64,000 nt of DNA from a virus. Position 1 is the stretch's first letter. Every line of letters starts with the position of its first letter. A program made the translations under genes and the position numbers. The stretch covers positions 1-64,000 of IMG/VR virus record IMGVR_UViG_3300020213_000023, one strand, 5' to 3'. Below the pieces are notes generated by a model. That model worked only from the letters and a program-made list of their open reading frames with translations. It had not been told where the DNA came from and did no database searches. This document shows positions 27,945-36,549 of the stretch, one piece after another.

Positions 27945-29988
27945 GTGCTGCCATCCGACGGAAATACTTCTCGACTTGAGGCAGGTATCCTTCGACTTCT
28001 CGCATGTCTGACTGCACGGGGAATCCTAGGATCGAACGGACCTGTCGCCCGTAGGACTTGTCCCACACGCGGCTGTCTAGGATCGCTACCACACCACGGT
28101 CCGTTTTCGACCGGATAAGCCTGCCCGCACCCTGCCGAAGGTCCGTCAACATGTCGACCATCTGCACTCGCTTGAACGACGACTCACCTGCGAGACGTTC
28201 ACGCGCTTTGACAATCGGATCCTTGAAGTTGGGGAACGGCAACTTCGTGATGACCACGAGTCGAAGTCGCTCGCCCACGACATCGACACCCTCCCAGAAT
28301 GACTTCGAACCCACCAGGATGTTGTCGTGCGACTGCTTGAATCGCTCGAGGATCGACGGAGGGTCCCCGTCCCATGCGTTGCGGCTGTGTCCCTGGGCGA
28401 ACACACGGCCCGGGAACTTCCGCTTCAAAAACCCTGCGAACTCGTCCAGGTCGTCATTCGCTGTCGTGAGTACGAACGCGCCGCCGTTAGACAGCTCGAC
28501 GAGCCGTGCACACCGTTCGACACGAAGCTGCGTGTTCTCTGCGTAGTCGGTTGCGCCGCGGCTTCTGAACGGGATGTCCTTCGGCACGTAGAGGAAGCCT
28601 TGCATGGTGTAGTCGAAAGCCGGGGGCAAGACCGCAGTTTTGGTTGGCTCCACGCCGACGACGTCCGTCAGGTGATCGAAACTGTCGCTGATCGCGAGCG
28701 TTGCACTCGTCAACACCACGGACCTGACGAGCCCAAAGTAGTTCTTGGCAATGCCCCCCACGTTGACAGGGGCACAGTTGACATGGAAGCGCCCCCGTGC
28801 GTCCGCGTTGCCCGATGCCACGGTGTTCTCGAGGATGCGCGCCTTACGCCGTTCGTATTCTTCGGGTTCCTCTTCGTCGTTAGGTTTGACGTAGCCTTGT
28901 AGTGTGCGTACGCCTCGGATGAGATCAGTCATCTTGCGACGGCCTTGCGCAACCATCGCGAGATTTCCCTTCACGTCGTCGGGGACCTCGAGCGCTGCGA
29001 GGGTCTCCCAGAAACCAAGATCAGCAGGGGTTCCCTTCACGCCGTAATGGCCAAGCAGCGTGGCCATCTCGTTGTCGATCTCTTCGAGGCCCCCGATCGC
29101 ATCCTCGGCGTGATGTGGAAACACCGGAATCTCGCGGGCGTGCGTGTCGCGCCAGTGGCGGTTGGGGAGCGCACTGAACATGGCTTCCCAGATACTGCGG
29201 ACCCGGCCAGGCGCACCGAAGTTGAACGGGGTCTTCTTGATCGCCTCGTCGATGTCGGCCACCGCGTTCTCGGAAACCCGAACCGTAAAGGCTGCCCGAA
29301 TGCCTTCGGCGAGCTTGTGAGCTTCGTCGATAATGAGGACGTCGAATGGCCCGCCCACCAGCTTGCCGTGACCAAAGTACATATCCGAGCCGAGCATGTG
29401 GTGATTGATGACGACGATCTTCGATTGCGCGACGTTGCCTTTGAGGCGCATGTACCCGCAGGCACTTGCGTTCTTGCACCCTCGGCCGATGCAGTCTTCT
29501 GCAGTCGCGCCATTCCACCAAGACGGAGGGGCCCCGGGATATTCGGCCCGATCGCCGAATTGGCTGCGCCGCAAGAACTGCTCGTACGTGTTGTCCGCAG
29601 CGTGCTTTTCCGACAACAAGCGACACGCATAGTTCGCCTTGCCTTTGACCACGGTGGCCAGCAGTTGGCGATTTCCCTCGCTGTCAACGAGGAGCTTTTG
29701 CAGTTCGTCGTTCCCTACGACGCTCGCGATGGCGGGAAGGTCCTTGCCCTGAATCTGGTCTTGTAGCTGTTTCTTGGCCGTCGCGATGACGACGCGTCGT
29801 CCTTCTGCTAGAAGCGATGGAACCAAGTACGCGAGGCTTTTGCCAACACCGACAGGGCCTTCAACGAAAAACACGCCGCCATCACGAATGATGCTTTCGA
29901 CGTCCCCGGCCATCTGCAATTGCGACTGCCTCACTTCACGCACCAGGCCGAGCGTTGGGTCCGACAGAAATTCGAGCGTGGAAGGCAT
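27937..29988 (-). CDS. DinG-like XPD-family DNA helicase
   Basis: A 683-residue SF2 helicase. Walker A GPVGVGKS (44-51), four cysteines of a likely 4Fe-4S cluster (122, 166, 171, 177), the DEAH box (221-224), an SATL motif III, GSKSFWEGVDVVG (motif V) and QGAGRLIRS (motif VI) are all visible. DinG/XPD enzymes unwind 5'-3' and resolve R-loops and D-loops. With RNase HII next to it, removal of RNA-DNA hybrids is a plausible joint task. It starts at the edge of the divergent promoter region. Confidence 0.85.
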   Translation of the reverse strand: MPSTLEFLSDPTLGLVREVRQSQLQMAGDVESIIRDGGVFFVEGPVGVGKSLAYLVPSLLAEGRRVVIATAKKQLQDQIQGKDLPAIASVVGNDELQKLLVDSEGNRQLLATVVKGKANYACRLLSEKHAADNTYEQFLRRSQFGDRAEYPGAPPSWWNGATAEDCIGRGCKNASACGYMRLKGNVAQSKIVVINHHMLGSDMYFGHGKLVGGPFDVLIIDEAHKLAEGIRAAFTVRVSENAVADIDEAIKKTPFNFGAPGRVRSIWEAMFSALPNRHWRDTHAREIPVFPHHAEDAIGGLEEIDNEMATLLGHYGVKGTPADLGFWETLAALEVPDDVKGNLAMVAQGRRKMTDLIRGVRTLQGYVKPNDEEEPEEYERRKARILENTVASGNADARGRFHVNCAPVNVGGIAKNYFGLVRSVVLTSATLAISDSFDHLTDVVGVEPTKTAVLPPAFDYTMQGFLYVPKDIPFRSRGATDYAENTQLRVERCARLVELSNGGAFVLTTANDDLDEFAGFLKRKFPGRVFAQGHSRNAWDGDPPSILERFKQSHDNILVGSKSFWEGVDVVGERLRLVVITKLPFPNFKDPIVKARERLAGESSFKRVQMVDMLTDLRQGAGRLIRSKTDRGVVAILDSRVWDKSYGRQVRSILGFPVQSDMREVEGYLPQVEKYFRRMAARG

Positions 29989-30091
29989 GCGCCCCTTTCT
30001 AACATGATTGCTTGATAAACATAAAGCAACTAGCTAGCATCAACGTTAACTTTTACCAAAAACACACCCGAACTACGGACCGGAGAACACG
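29989..30091. promoter_or_regulatory. Divergent promoter region between early and virion genes
   Basis: This 103-base AT-rich gap separates the leftward helicase gene and the rightward virion operon. On the plus strand TTGATA (30012-30017), a 17-base spacer and TAGCAT (30035-30040) resemble a sigma70 promoter (5/6 and 4/6 matches). GGAG precedes the ATG at 30092. No comparable leftward pair was found. Confidence 0.5.
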
Positions 30092-30691
30092 ATGGAAGAA
30101 ACGCGCATTGGTGATTTTTCTCAGCCTCTCGTCCCGAAGCCAGTGACGAAAGCGGCTACAGGGGACACGAAGGTCCGTATGGAGGCAGCCGAGCAGAGCC
30201 TCGAGTCCGAAGCGAGAGATGCGGAAGCCGCACTCAAGCCGCTGAAGTCATACGAGGAGAAGCTGAAGGAGGCGGGAGTCACCAAGGACGAAGCCGCAGA
30301 CATCATCGACTCCGTGTTGATGAAGGGTTTCTGGTCAGAGACGATCAAGATTACGGCGCGCATTTCGATCAAGCTTCGAACACGCAGCGCACGCGACGTT
30401 CGACGCATCCAGGACTACCTGGAAGTTCACCGGCCCGTCTACGACACGCACTACACCGAGATCATGGGACGGATGACGCTCGCGGCGTCGCTCGAACAGC
30501 TGGGCACTGACAAGCTTCCTTTCCCCGGGAAAGATGCCAAGAACGAGGACTACGAAAAGGCGTTCCAAGAACGCGGCAACTACATTGAAGGTCTCGCTGA
30601 CCCAATCCTCCGTTTGCTGTTCCTGAAGCTGTGGGCTTTCGACGAGAAGATTCGCGCTGTTCTCGCGGAAGGTACGATCGAAAATTTCTAG
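30092..30691 (+). CDS. Tail assembly chaperone, short form (gpG-like)
   Basis: A 199-residue acidic helical protein directly upstream of the tape measure gene, the usual place of tail assembly chaperones. It ends EGTIENF at a TAG that is preceded by the slippery heptamer A AAT TTC. In other phages such proteins coat the tape measure and recruit tail tube subunits. The role is inferred from position and the frameshift, not from strong sequence similarity. GGAG precedes the ATG. Confidence 0.7.
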   Translation: MEETRIGDFSQPLVPKPVTKAATGDTKVRMEAAEQSLESEARDAEAALKPLKSYEEKLKEAGVTKDEAADIIDSVLMKGFWSETIKITARISIKLRTRSARDVRRIQDYLEVHRPVYDTHYTEIMGRMTLAASLEQLGTDKLPFPGKDAKNEDYEKAFQERGNYIEGLADPILRLLFLKLWAFDEKIRAVLAEGTIENF

Positions 30692-31104
30692 GCAGCCCAG
30701 GGGGGAATGCACGGGCTGTCCTATTTGCGCGCGGCCTCACGCTTCCGCCTCTGGGCTCCGTAGAAGATCGCGTTCTTCGGGAAACGCTTTTTCGAGAGCG
30801 GCGGGAGCGCGTGGCGCAGGTAGAAGCGTTCGCCAAAATAGCGGCCCGCGTGTTCACCGTGGACCCTATGAAGGCGTTCGGATCGATTATCGCGGAATAC
30901 GAAGCTGAGGTATTCCAGGAGACTTACGACGCAGAGGTTTTGAGGGGGAAAATCGTTGCCATTCGAGAGGCGCAGAAACGGCTTCGCACCAAGCGTCTTC
31001 ACGATGAAAAGATGATCGATCGTCTCGAGCGAATGGGCGAGTACTACGACCACAAACTGGGACCCGACCTCAAGAAAGCACCGACGACGAGACCCGTAAA
31101 GTAG
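30092..31104 (+). CDS. Tail assembly chaperone, -1 frameshift fusion (gpGT-like)
   Basis: A -1 slip at 30682-30688 replaces the stop of the short form and continues in the overlapping frame from CTA at 30688 to a TAG at 31104. This adds 138 residues (LGSPGGNARAVLFARGL and onward), for about 337 in total. The added part is basic and helical with a coiled-coil region. In lambda-like systems the long form joins the tape measure to the tube, and the ratio of the two forms is essential. Confidence 0.68.
30682..30720 (+). promoter_or_regulatory. Programmed -1 frameshift site with hairpin
   Basis: AAATTTC (30682-30688) is read as A AAT TTC in the zero frame, a perfect X XXY YYZ slippery heptamer. 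The TAG stop follows at once. GGCAGCCC (30691-30698) then pairs with GGGCTGTC (30713-30720), an 8-bp stem with one G-T pair and a 14-base loop, which could stimulate slipping. The -1 frame is open for 138 codons downstream. Confidence 0.8.
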
Positions 31105-31140
31105 CTTTACCGCTCGGTGGTCGGCCGTTAGTATCAACGC

Positions 31141-34100
31141 ATGGCGGACCAAGGAGGCGGCGAAACCATAAAGCAGATGCTCTCTGGGTTTAACCAGATG
31201 CAGATGCAGCTTGGTATTCTGCCCGTGCAATCGGCACAGACGCCTATGGGCGTCGGGTTTCAGCCGCCTCCTCCGCCGCCTCAAATCCCGCATCCATCGC
31301 AAGCAGCGATGATGGCGATGGCGCAGCAGCAGGCGATGACGCAGCAGACCATGCAGGCTGCGCAGATGGCGCGTTACATTCCGCCCCCTTCTTCGCCAAT
31401 CGGTGGGGGTGGTGGATACCAGCCGATGAACCCGTACCTCGCGGGCGCGATGAACGGCAACATGGGCGGGATGCCGAATCCGATGATGATGACGGCGCCT
31501 GCGTTTGGCAATTATCGTTCGGGAGGCAATTTTAGCCGTCCACACATTGGACAAGGCCACATCCCACCGATTTTCAATCCGTTTGCGCCGTCAGTACAGC
31601 AATCGCACTTCATGACTCCCGCGATGCAGAACCTGCAAATCATGCAAGGTGTGCAATCGCGCAGCACCGGCATGGCGGCAGGCGCGGTGGACGCAGGGTT
31701 CCGCTTCGGCGGCGCGGCTCTCGGCGCGTTGGCAGGCTCCGCGTTCGGTCCCTTGGGGACTCTCGCAGGCGGCTTCCTTGGTCACCAGATTGGCGGGTTC
31801 CTGGGTGGCATGGCGACGGGGCCGGGCGCCATGGACACCGCGCGAGGTCGTCAGCTCCAGAACATGTCGGCACCCTGGATGGTGTCGGGAGGCATCCTCA
31901 ATCCGTTCACCGGGCAAGGCATGGATCGCGAGGCAGCTCGCTCGACAGCGACAGGCCTGCGCCACATGGCGACACGTGACCACGATTTCCGACGTACAGG
32001 GTTCAACACCGAAGACGTCATGCGCATCACACAGCTGTCCAGCGACCAGGGGCTGCTGACTGCTTCACGGTCGCCCGAAGATGTCCTGCGTAAAGTGAAA
32101 GAGGTCTCGAAAGCGGTCAAGGTCTTGATGCAGATCACGGGCGACCCGGATGTGCGAAACGCAATCGCGTCAATCGGTCAAATGAAGGACCTAGGCTTCG
32201 TCGGCACTGCCGGTCAGGCGGGCGCTGTTGCCAATCGCGCGATGTTCGCGCGTATGGCTGGCGTGTCGCAAGGCGCGATGAACGATGTCTACGGCATGCC
32301 AGGCGCGATGATGGCACAGCAGTCTGGCATGGCAGGGTCCACGGGGTACATGGCGGGCATGGCAGGCGGCGCGGCAGCGAACATCGCGCGCTCGTCCGGC
32401 GCTCTTGATCCATTGCAGATGGCGCGGGCCGGTGGTGTTCAGGGTCTTGGGCAAATCAACGCGATGGCGCAATTGAGTGCGCAGAACCAAGACATCTACA
32501 TGGCGGCGGCCCTCAAGAAGGGCAAGGGGGGCATCGACATCGACATCGACGCATACCGCAAGGCCCAGACGATGTCGATCTCGGAGGTGTCCAAGCTCGC
32601 GGCTGAAAACATGCGAGAGCTGCAAAAGGAAGGTCATTTCGAGCTGGCCACACGCAAGCAGGAGTTCAAAGACAAGCTTGCACAGCAAATGACTCCGTTC
32701 GAGATGCAGATGAACGTGGTGAATCAAGCCCGCGGTCTCCAGAAGTCGGTTCCAGGCATGAACCTTGGCGCCGCGTTGCGCGTCACTGCACAGTCCAATG
32801 CGGTCGGCGCAGGGATGAGCGATGATCAAGCAGAGGCGGCGGGGCGGTCTATGGAGTTGCAGCTCACGAGCCGTGAGTATTGGGACGGCCAACTCCAGCA
32901 AAGAAAAGTTCAACGTCGCGAAGTTGCGCGTTCTGAAAAAGCCAAATGGGACCAGTTCCGCACGCCTGGCTTGGCGACGCGGATGGGCCGCGGCATCGAA
33001 GGAGCTTTCAACGTCGTGAGCGACACTCTTTCTTCGCCGTTCCGAAGCCTGTCCAATCGGATGGACCGCGCAGCAGAGGATGAGGCTGCGATGCATCGCG
33101 GCGAAAGAATCGTGCGACACGGCGCTTCGACGTTGATTGATGACGCTTCCGATCGAGCAATGGCTCGAGGCGCGCTGAAAGATATGCGTGGACGCGGGTC
33201 TTCGCGCGAGATGTCGTTTAACGACGGTCTAGGCGAGCGACTTCTCAATAACGTTGGAAGCTTCTTTGGCCTGTCTAGTACGAGCAGCATGGCTCTAGGC
33301 GCGCTGAAAGATATGCGTGGACGCGGGTCTTCGCGCGAGATGTCGTTTAACGACGGACTTCTCAATAACGTTGGAAGCTTCTTTGGCCTGTCTAGTACGA
33401 GCAGCATGGCTCTAGGCGCGCTGAAAGATATACATGAACGCGGGTCTTCGCGCGAGATGTCGTTTAACGACGGTCTAGGCGAGCGACTTCTCAATAACGT
33501 TGGAAGCTTCTTTGGCCTGTCTAGTACGAGCAGCTCGGTTCGTATTAACGAACTCGCACACGCGTCACGGCAACACATGTTCGGAAATTCGATCGGGGAA
33601 TCCTTCGGGGACCCGCAAGAATCTCTACGTCGCGTCATGGACGTCGTAGGTCAAGCGAAGGCCATGGACCGAGGTCAAACACTAACAGGCACCAAACGCA
33701 GTGACGTGATGGATAAGCTCCGCAAGTCCAGCGGAGTAAACATGGAGAAGGTAGTTTTCAACGCAGCTAGTCGTATCCACTCACTCAGTGGAACTGCAGG
33801 TACGTTTGATTCGGCTTCTGCCATGGGGCTTTCGGAACAAAAGGCCTCGTGGATCGAATCCCTCAAGAAGGGAGGAAAAACGACCGAAGAGGCTGAAAAG
33901 TTCTACGAAGCACACAAGGACGATCTTCACGCGCTGGGCGCGAAAGAACTCATGACGTGGGGCGGAAAAGACGTCAAGGAACGTCTCGGCAGGTCCAAGG
34001 ATATTCAAACTGCCATGGGCGGTATTAGGTCCAGCACAAGCACGTCAGCTGCGGACAAGGTAATCAACGAGAAGCTCGCCGGTGCCGGACTTGGTGCCCT

Positions 34101-34899
34101 TGGTAAAGACTTCTTCAGCGAAGGCCACCTCAAGGCGACGAAGAAGCTCTACGGCAAACACAGCGATGACGCGATTAAACTTGCGACAATGCTTTCTGCG
34201 CGAGGGGAAGGCACCGAAGCAAACAAGGTACGCGCGATGATAGGCATCAATGAAATGATGGGTTCGATGGGGGAAGAGGAATACAGCAAGCTGAAGGGCG
34301 AGGCTGACAAAATTGTAAATACAGCCGATCCGAACGCGCTCAAGGTACTTCGCTACGGTATGGGTGCAGGGACTGACGGGTCTCTCAAAGGCATCTCGGA
34401 ACGGCTTGGTAGTTTGAAAGACTTCTCCGGCGCGCGCATGGCCAAGACCGCCCAGGTTGCCATGCTGGAACATATCCGAGAAGCGACGGGCCGCGCAGAT
34501 GTTGGAGACAGTGTTACCGACGCAATATCACATCTGGACGCTGACGACGAAGACCAGATGCGCTGGTTCACGACGGCGCAACGGGCTCTGTTGAAGAAAG
34601 CACAAGCAGGAGATGAGGACGCCGCGGATGAATTCACACTGTCCCGCACTCCCAAAAGTACGACTGAGACGTACGGAGGTGCAAAGGGCGGCGCGCTGAA
34701 AGCGTACGACGAAGAGACAGCCAAAATGGCTGAACTGGCAGATCAAGTCGCTGTCGAGGGAGGGAGTGCCGCAAACCAACTCCTTGCTGACAGTTCCGTA
34801 ATGCTGGCCAAGGCGTCCGAGGATTTGCAAAAGACCAGCGACAATCTCAAAACTGCGATGAATGCTCCGGCCTGGATGAGCATGTTCGGAGGGAGCTAA
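31141..34899 (+). CDS. Tape measure protein
   Basis: A 1252-residue protein and the largest gene of the window, directly after the frameshifted chaperone pair. The first 170 residues are Met/Gln/Pro/Gly-rich and flexible. Residues 175-230 are a Gly/Ala hydrophobic region (AALGALAGSAFGPLGTLAGG), as in the membrane-active segments of tape measures. The rest is helical. Residues 674-798 contain three near-identical tandem repeats. At about 1.5 angstrom per residue the tail would be near 190 nm. No lytic domain is evident. The ribosome site is weak. Confidence 0.75.
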   Translation: MADQGGGETIKQMLSGFNQMQMQLGILPVQSAQTPMGVGFQPPPPPPQIPHPSQAAMMAMAQQQAMTQQTMQAAQMARYIPPPSSPIGGGGGYQPMNPYLAGAMNGNMGGMPNPMMMTAPAFGNYRSGGNFSRPHIGQGHIPPIFNPFAPSVQQSHFMTPAMQNLQIMQGVQSRSTGMAAGAVDAGFRFGGAALGALAGSAFGPLGTLAGGFLGHQIGGFLGGMATGPGAMDTARGRQLQNMSAPWMVSGGILNPFTGQGMDREAARSTATGLRHMATRDHDFRRTGFNTEDVMRITQLSSDQGLLTASRSPEDVLRKVKEVSKAVKVLMQITGDPDVRNAIASIGQMKDLGFVGTAGQAGAVANRAMFARMAGVSQGAMNDVYGMPGAMMAQQSGMAGSTGYMAGMAGGAAANIARSSGALDPLQMARAGGVQGLGQINAMAQLSAQNQDIYMAAALKKGKGGIDIDIDAYRKAQTMSISEVSKLAAENMRELQKEGHFELATRKQEFKDKLAQQMTPFEMQMNVVNQARGLQKSVPGMNLGAALRVTAQSNAVGAGMSDDQAEAAGRSMELQLTSREYWDGQLQQRKVQRREVARSEKAKWDQFRTPGLATRMGRGIEGAFNVVSDTLSSPFRSLSNRMDRAAEDEAAMHRGERIVRHGASTLIDDASDRAMARGALKDMRGRGSSREMSFNDGLGERLLNNVGSFFGLSSTSSMALGALKDMRGRGSSREMSFNDGLLNNVGSFFGLSSTSSMALGALKDIHERGSSREMSFNDGLGERLLNNVGSFFGLSSTSSSVRINELAHASRQHMFGNSIGESFGDPQESLRRVMDVVGQAKAMDRGQTLTGTKRSDVMDKLRKSSGVNMEKVVFNAASRIHSLSGTAGTFDSASAMGLSEQKASWIESLKKGGKTTEEAEKFYEAHKDDLHALGAKELMTWGGKDVKERLGRSKDIQTAMGGIRSSTSTSAADKVINEKLAGAGLGALGKDFFSEGHLKATKKLYGKHSDDAIKLATMLSARGEGTEANKVRAMIGINEMMGSMGEEEYSKLKGEADKIVNTADPNALKVLRYGMGAGTDGSLKGISERLGSLKDFSGARMAKTAQVAMLEHIREATGRADVGDSVTDAISHLDADDEDQMRWFTTAQRALLKKAQAGDEDAADEFTLSRTPKSTTETYGGAKGGALKAYDEETAKMAELADQVAVEGGSAANQLLADSSVMLAKASEDLQKTSDNLKTAMNAPAWMSMFGGS
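33160..33534 (+). repeat. Three tandem repeats inside the tape measure gene
   Basis: Units of 129, 117 and 129 bases (33160-33288, 33289-33405, 33406-33534) are nearly identical at DNA level. The second lacks 12 bases in frame, and the third has a few changes near its start. Each encodes the ALKDMRGRGSSREMSFNDGL, LLNNVGSFFGLSS pattern. Near-identity at DNA level implies recent duplication. Confidence 0.85.
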
Positions 34900-34901
34900 C
34901 C

Positions 34902-35105
34902 ATGGCTGTTCGCTCGGACATCAAAGAGCTGATTTTTGTTCCAACCGCTATCAACGTCGTGTTGTTGGTGAGCGAGAACATCTCTGACAACCTACGTTTG
35001 TCCAAAGCGTCTGATCTCGTGCTTCCCAGTCTCTATCGCCGCGCGTTCCTCGTTGTTGGCGAAACTGACGAGGTCGGCATCCTGCGCCACGAGAGAGGCC
35101 GGTAA
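34902..35105 (+). CDS. Small tail-operon protein
   Basis: A 67-residue protein (MAVRSDIKELIFVPTAINVV and onward), beta-rich at the start. GGAGGGAG precedes the ATG, three bases after the tape measure stop. It lies between tape measure and baseplate genes, so it is probably a small baseplate or tail-tip component. No family is recognised. Confidence 0.6.
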   Translation: MAVRSDIKELIFVPTAINVVLLVSENISDNLRLSKASDLVLPSLYRRAFLVVGETDEVGILRHERGR

Positions 35106-35107
35106 TC

Positions 35108-36067
35108 ATGGCGGACCCTCTCTTTGGCACGCTCTACGACGACAACGAGACCAAAGGCATCAACCGCCGTCAACACGGCGTGTTTGGCCTGCACCCTCTG
35201 GCGACGCCTAAATACGCCTTCAACAAGGGGGCACGCGACAACGAGTTCAAGGAGTCGCTCGCTCGGATGTACGTATCGTTGGCTGACGCCAGCGAGCAGC
35301 TCAAGCAGCAGTACCTCACGAGCTTGCCTGGCGACGCTGCAACGCAAGCACTAGCGAAGGTGCTTGTCGGGCTCGGTCAGCAACGGGGCGGCACCGGCTT
35401 CATCGATTTCTTCCTGCAACAGGTCAACGAGTCCTGGCAAGAATCCGTACAAGTGGACAAGGTCCTGGGCGACAACTATGTCGCGTTCTACTTCGGACAG
35501 GAGCCACCCGTCTTTCAGTACGCAGGCACGCTACTCAACTCGCAACAGGACGACCAGAGGTCGGGGTTCGCTCTTGCGTACCAACAAATCATCCGAGGGA
35601 CCCAGCTTGCCCGTCGCAACGCGCTTCTGCGCATCCGGTACGACAACGTCATCGTGTCCGGCTCGATGAACTCACACACACAGGCCATCAACGCAGAGAA
35701 TGAGATGGTCGTTCCTTTCACCTTCTCTCTGTTGGTGAAGGAGTATGTGGTTCTTCAGAACCCGCGGTTTACGAAGAAAAGTCGCCGCGACTTCGTACAA
35801 CTCGCGACTCAATTTGCATCGGGTGAGCTTGGGCCGGTTGGGCGCGTGTCTGATGTTCGCGTTCGTTCCATTATGGTGCAACCGAACGTGTCGGCAGCAG
35901 AGTCGTCTGCAGGGCCCGACGAACCTGACCCGACGATTGACTCTGACTTGTCTGCACCCATTCAGATGGATTTGAAGATGAACGGCGTGGTCACGGAAGA
36001 AATCAACGCGAGTGCTGACCTTGGCACCATGACACTGGAACCGTTTCGTCCTGTAGCTAATCGGTAG
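35108..36067 (+). CDS. Probable tail/baseplate protein
   Basis: A 319-residue protein. YAGTLLNSQQDDQRSGFALA, then RIRYDNVIVSGSMNSHTQAI and VVPFTFSLLVKEY form a beta-rich domain like those of baseplate hub or tail-completion proteins that describe a ligand-binding barrel. The C-terminal 60 residues are Pro/Asp-rich and probably extended. The role is inferred mainly from position between tape measure and hub. Confidence 0.55.
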   Translation: MADPLFGTLYDDNETKGINRRQHGVFGLHPLATPKYAFNKGARDNEFKESLARMYVSLADASEQLKQQYLTSLPGDAATQALAKVLVGLGQQRGGTGFIDFFLQQVNESWQESVQVDKVLGDNYVAFYFGQEPPVFQYAGTLLNSQQDDQRSGFALAYQQIIRGTQLARRNALLRIRYDNVIVSGSMNSHTQAINAENEMVVPFTFSLLVKEYVVLQNPRFTKKSRRDFVQLATQFASGELGPVGRVSDVRVRSIMVQPNVSAAESSAGPDEPDPTIDSDLSAPIQMDLKMNGVVTEEINASADLGTMTLEPFRPVANR

Positions 36068-36075
36068 GAGGCCGC

Positions 36076-36549
36076 GTGGGATTTTCATTCATTGAGGCGG
36101 ACCTTGTTTGTTGGACAGGCACCCTCAGCACGTTCGAACAGCGCCTGATGCGTCCTCTGCCGATGTACGCACTCGAGCAGCTGCGTGTTCGATTCCTTCA
36201 CGTCGTCACAACATCAAAGGAACAAGCCAAAGTCGCACGTTCCGTGCTTCAGATGGCGTTCGATACCGAGATTGGCGCCACGCTCGCCAAGCTCATCACG
36301 GTAGCGCCCGATGCTCTTACGTCACGTGTGTGTGAGCGCCGTCGATTCCTCGAGATTGATGCAGATATGCAGGCGTTCAAGTTCCTCTGGGCTCCCGCCC
36401 TAGACGCAGTACGTGAGCAGGAGTTCCTGCCTCTCAAGTACGTCGAGCTTCTCGAGCTGCACTACGAAGCGGCGTATCCGCGTTACCGTGTTAGCGCAAT
36501 CGCGGCGCTCCTCTGTATGGCCGCTTCGTACCTTGTCGAGGACGCATGA
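36076..36549 (+). CDS. Tail-operon hypothetical protein
   Basis: A 157-residue helical protein. GTAGGAGG precedes a GTG start, and the stop overlaps the next ATG. No family is recognised. It is likely to be a minor baseplate or tail assembly protein because of its location. Confidence 0.55.
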   Translation: MGFSFIEADLVCWTGTLSTFEQRLMRPLPMYALEQLRVRFLHVVTTSKEQAKVARSVLQMAFDTEIGATLAKLITVAPDALTSRVCERRRFLEIDADMQAFKFLWAPALDAVREQEFLPLKYVELLELHYEAAYPRYRVSAIAALLCMAASYLVEDA

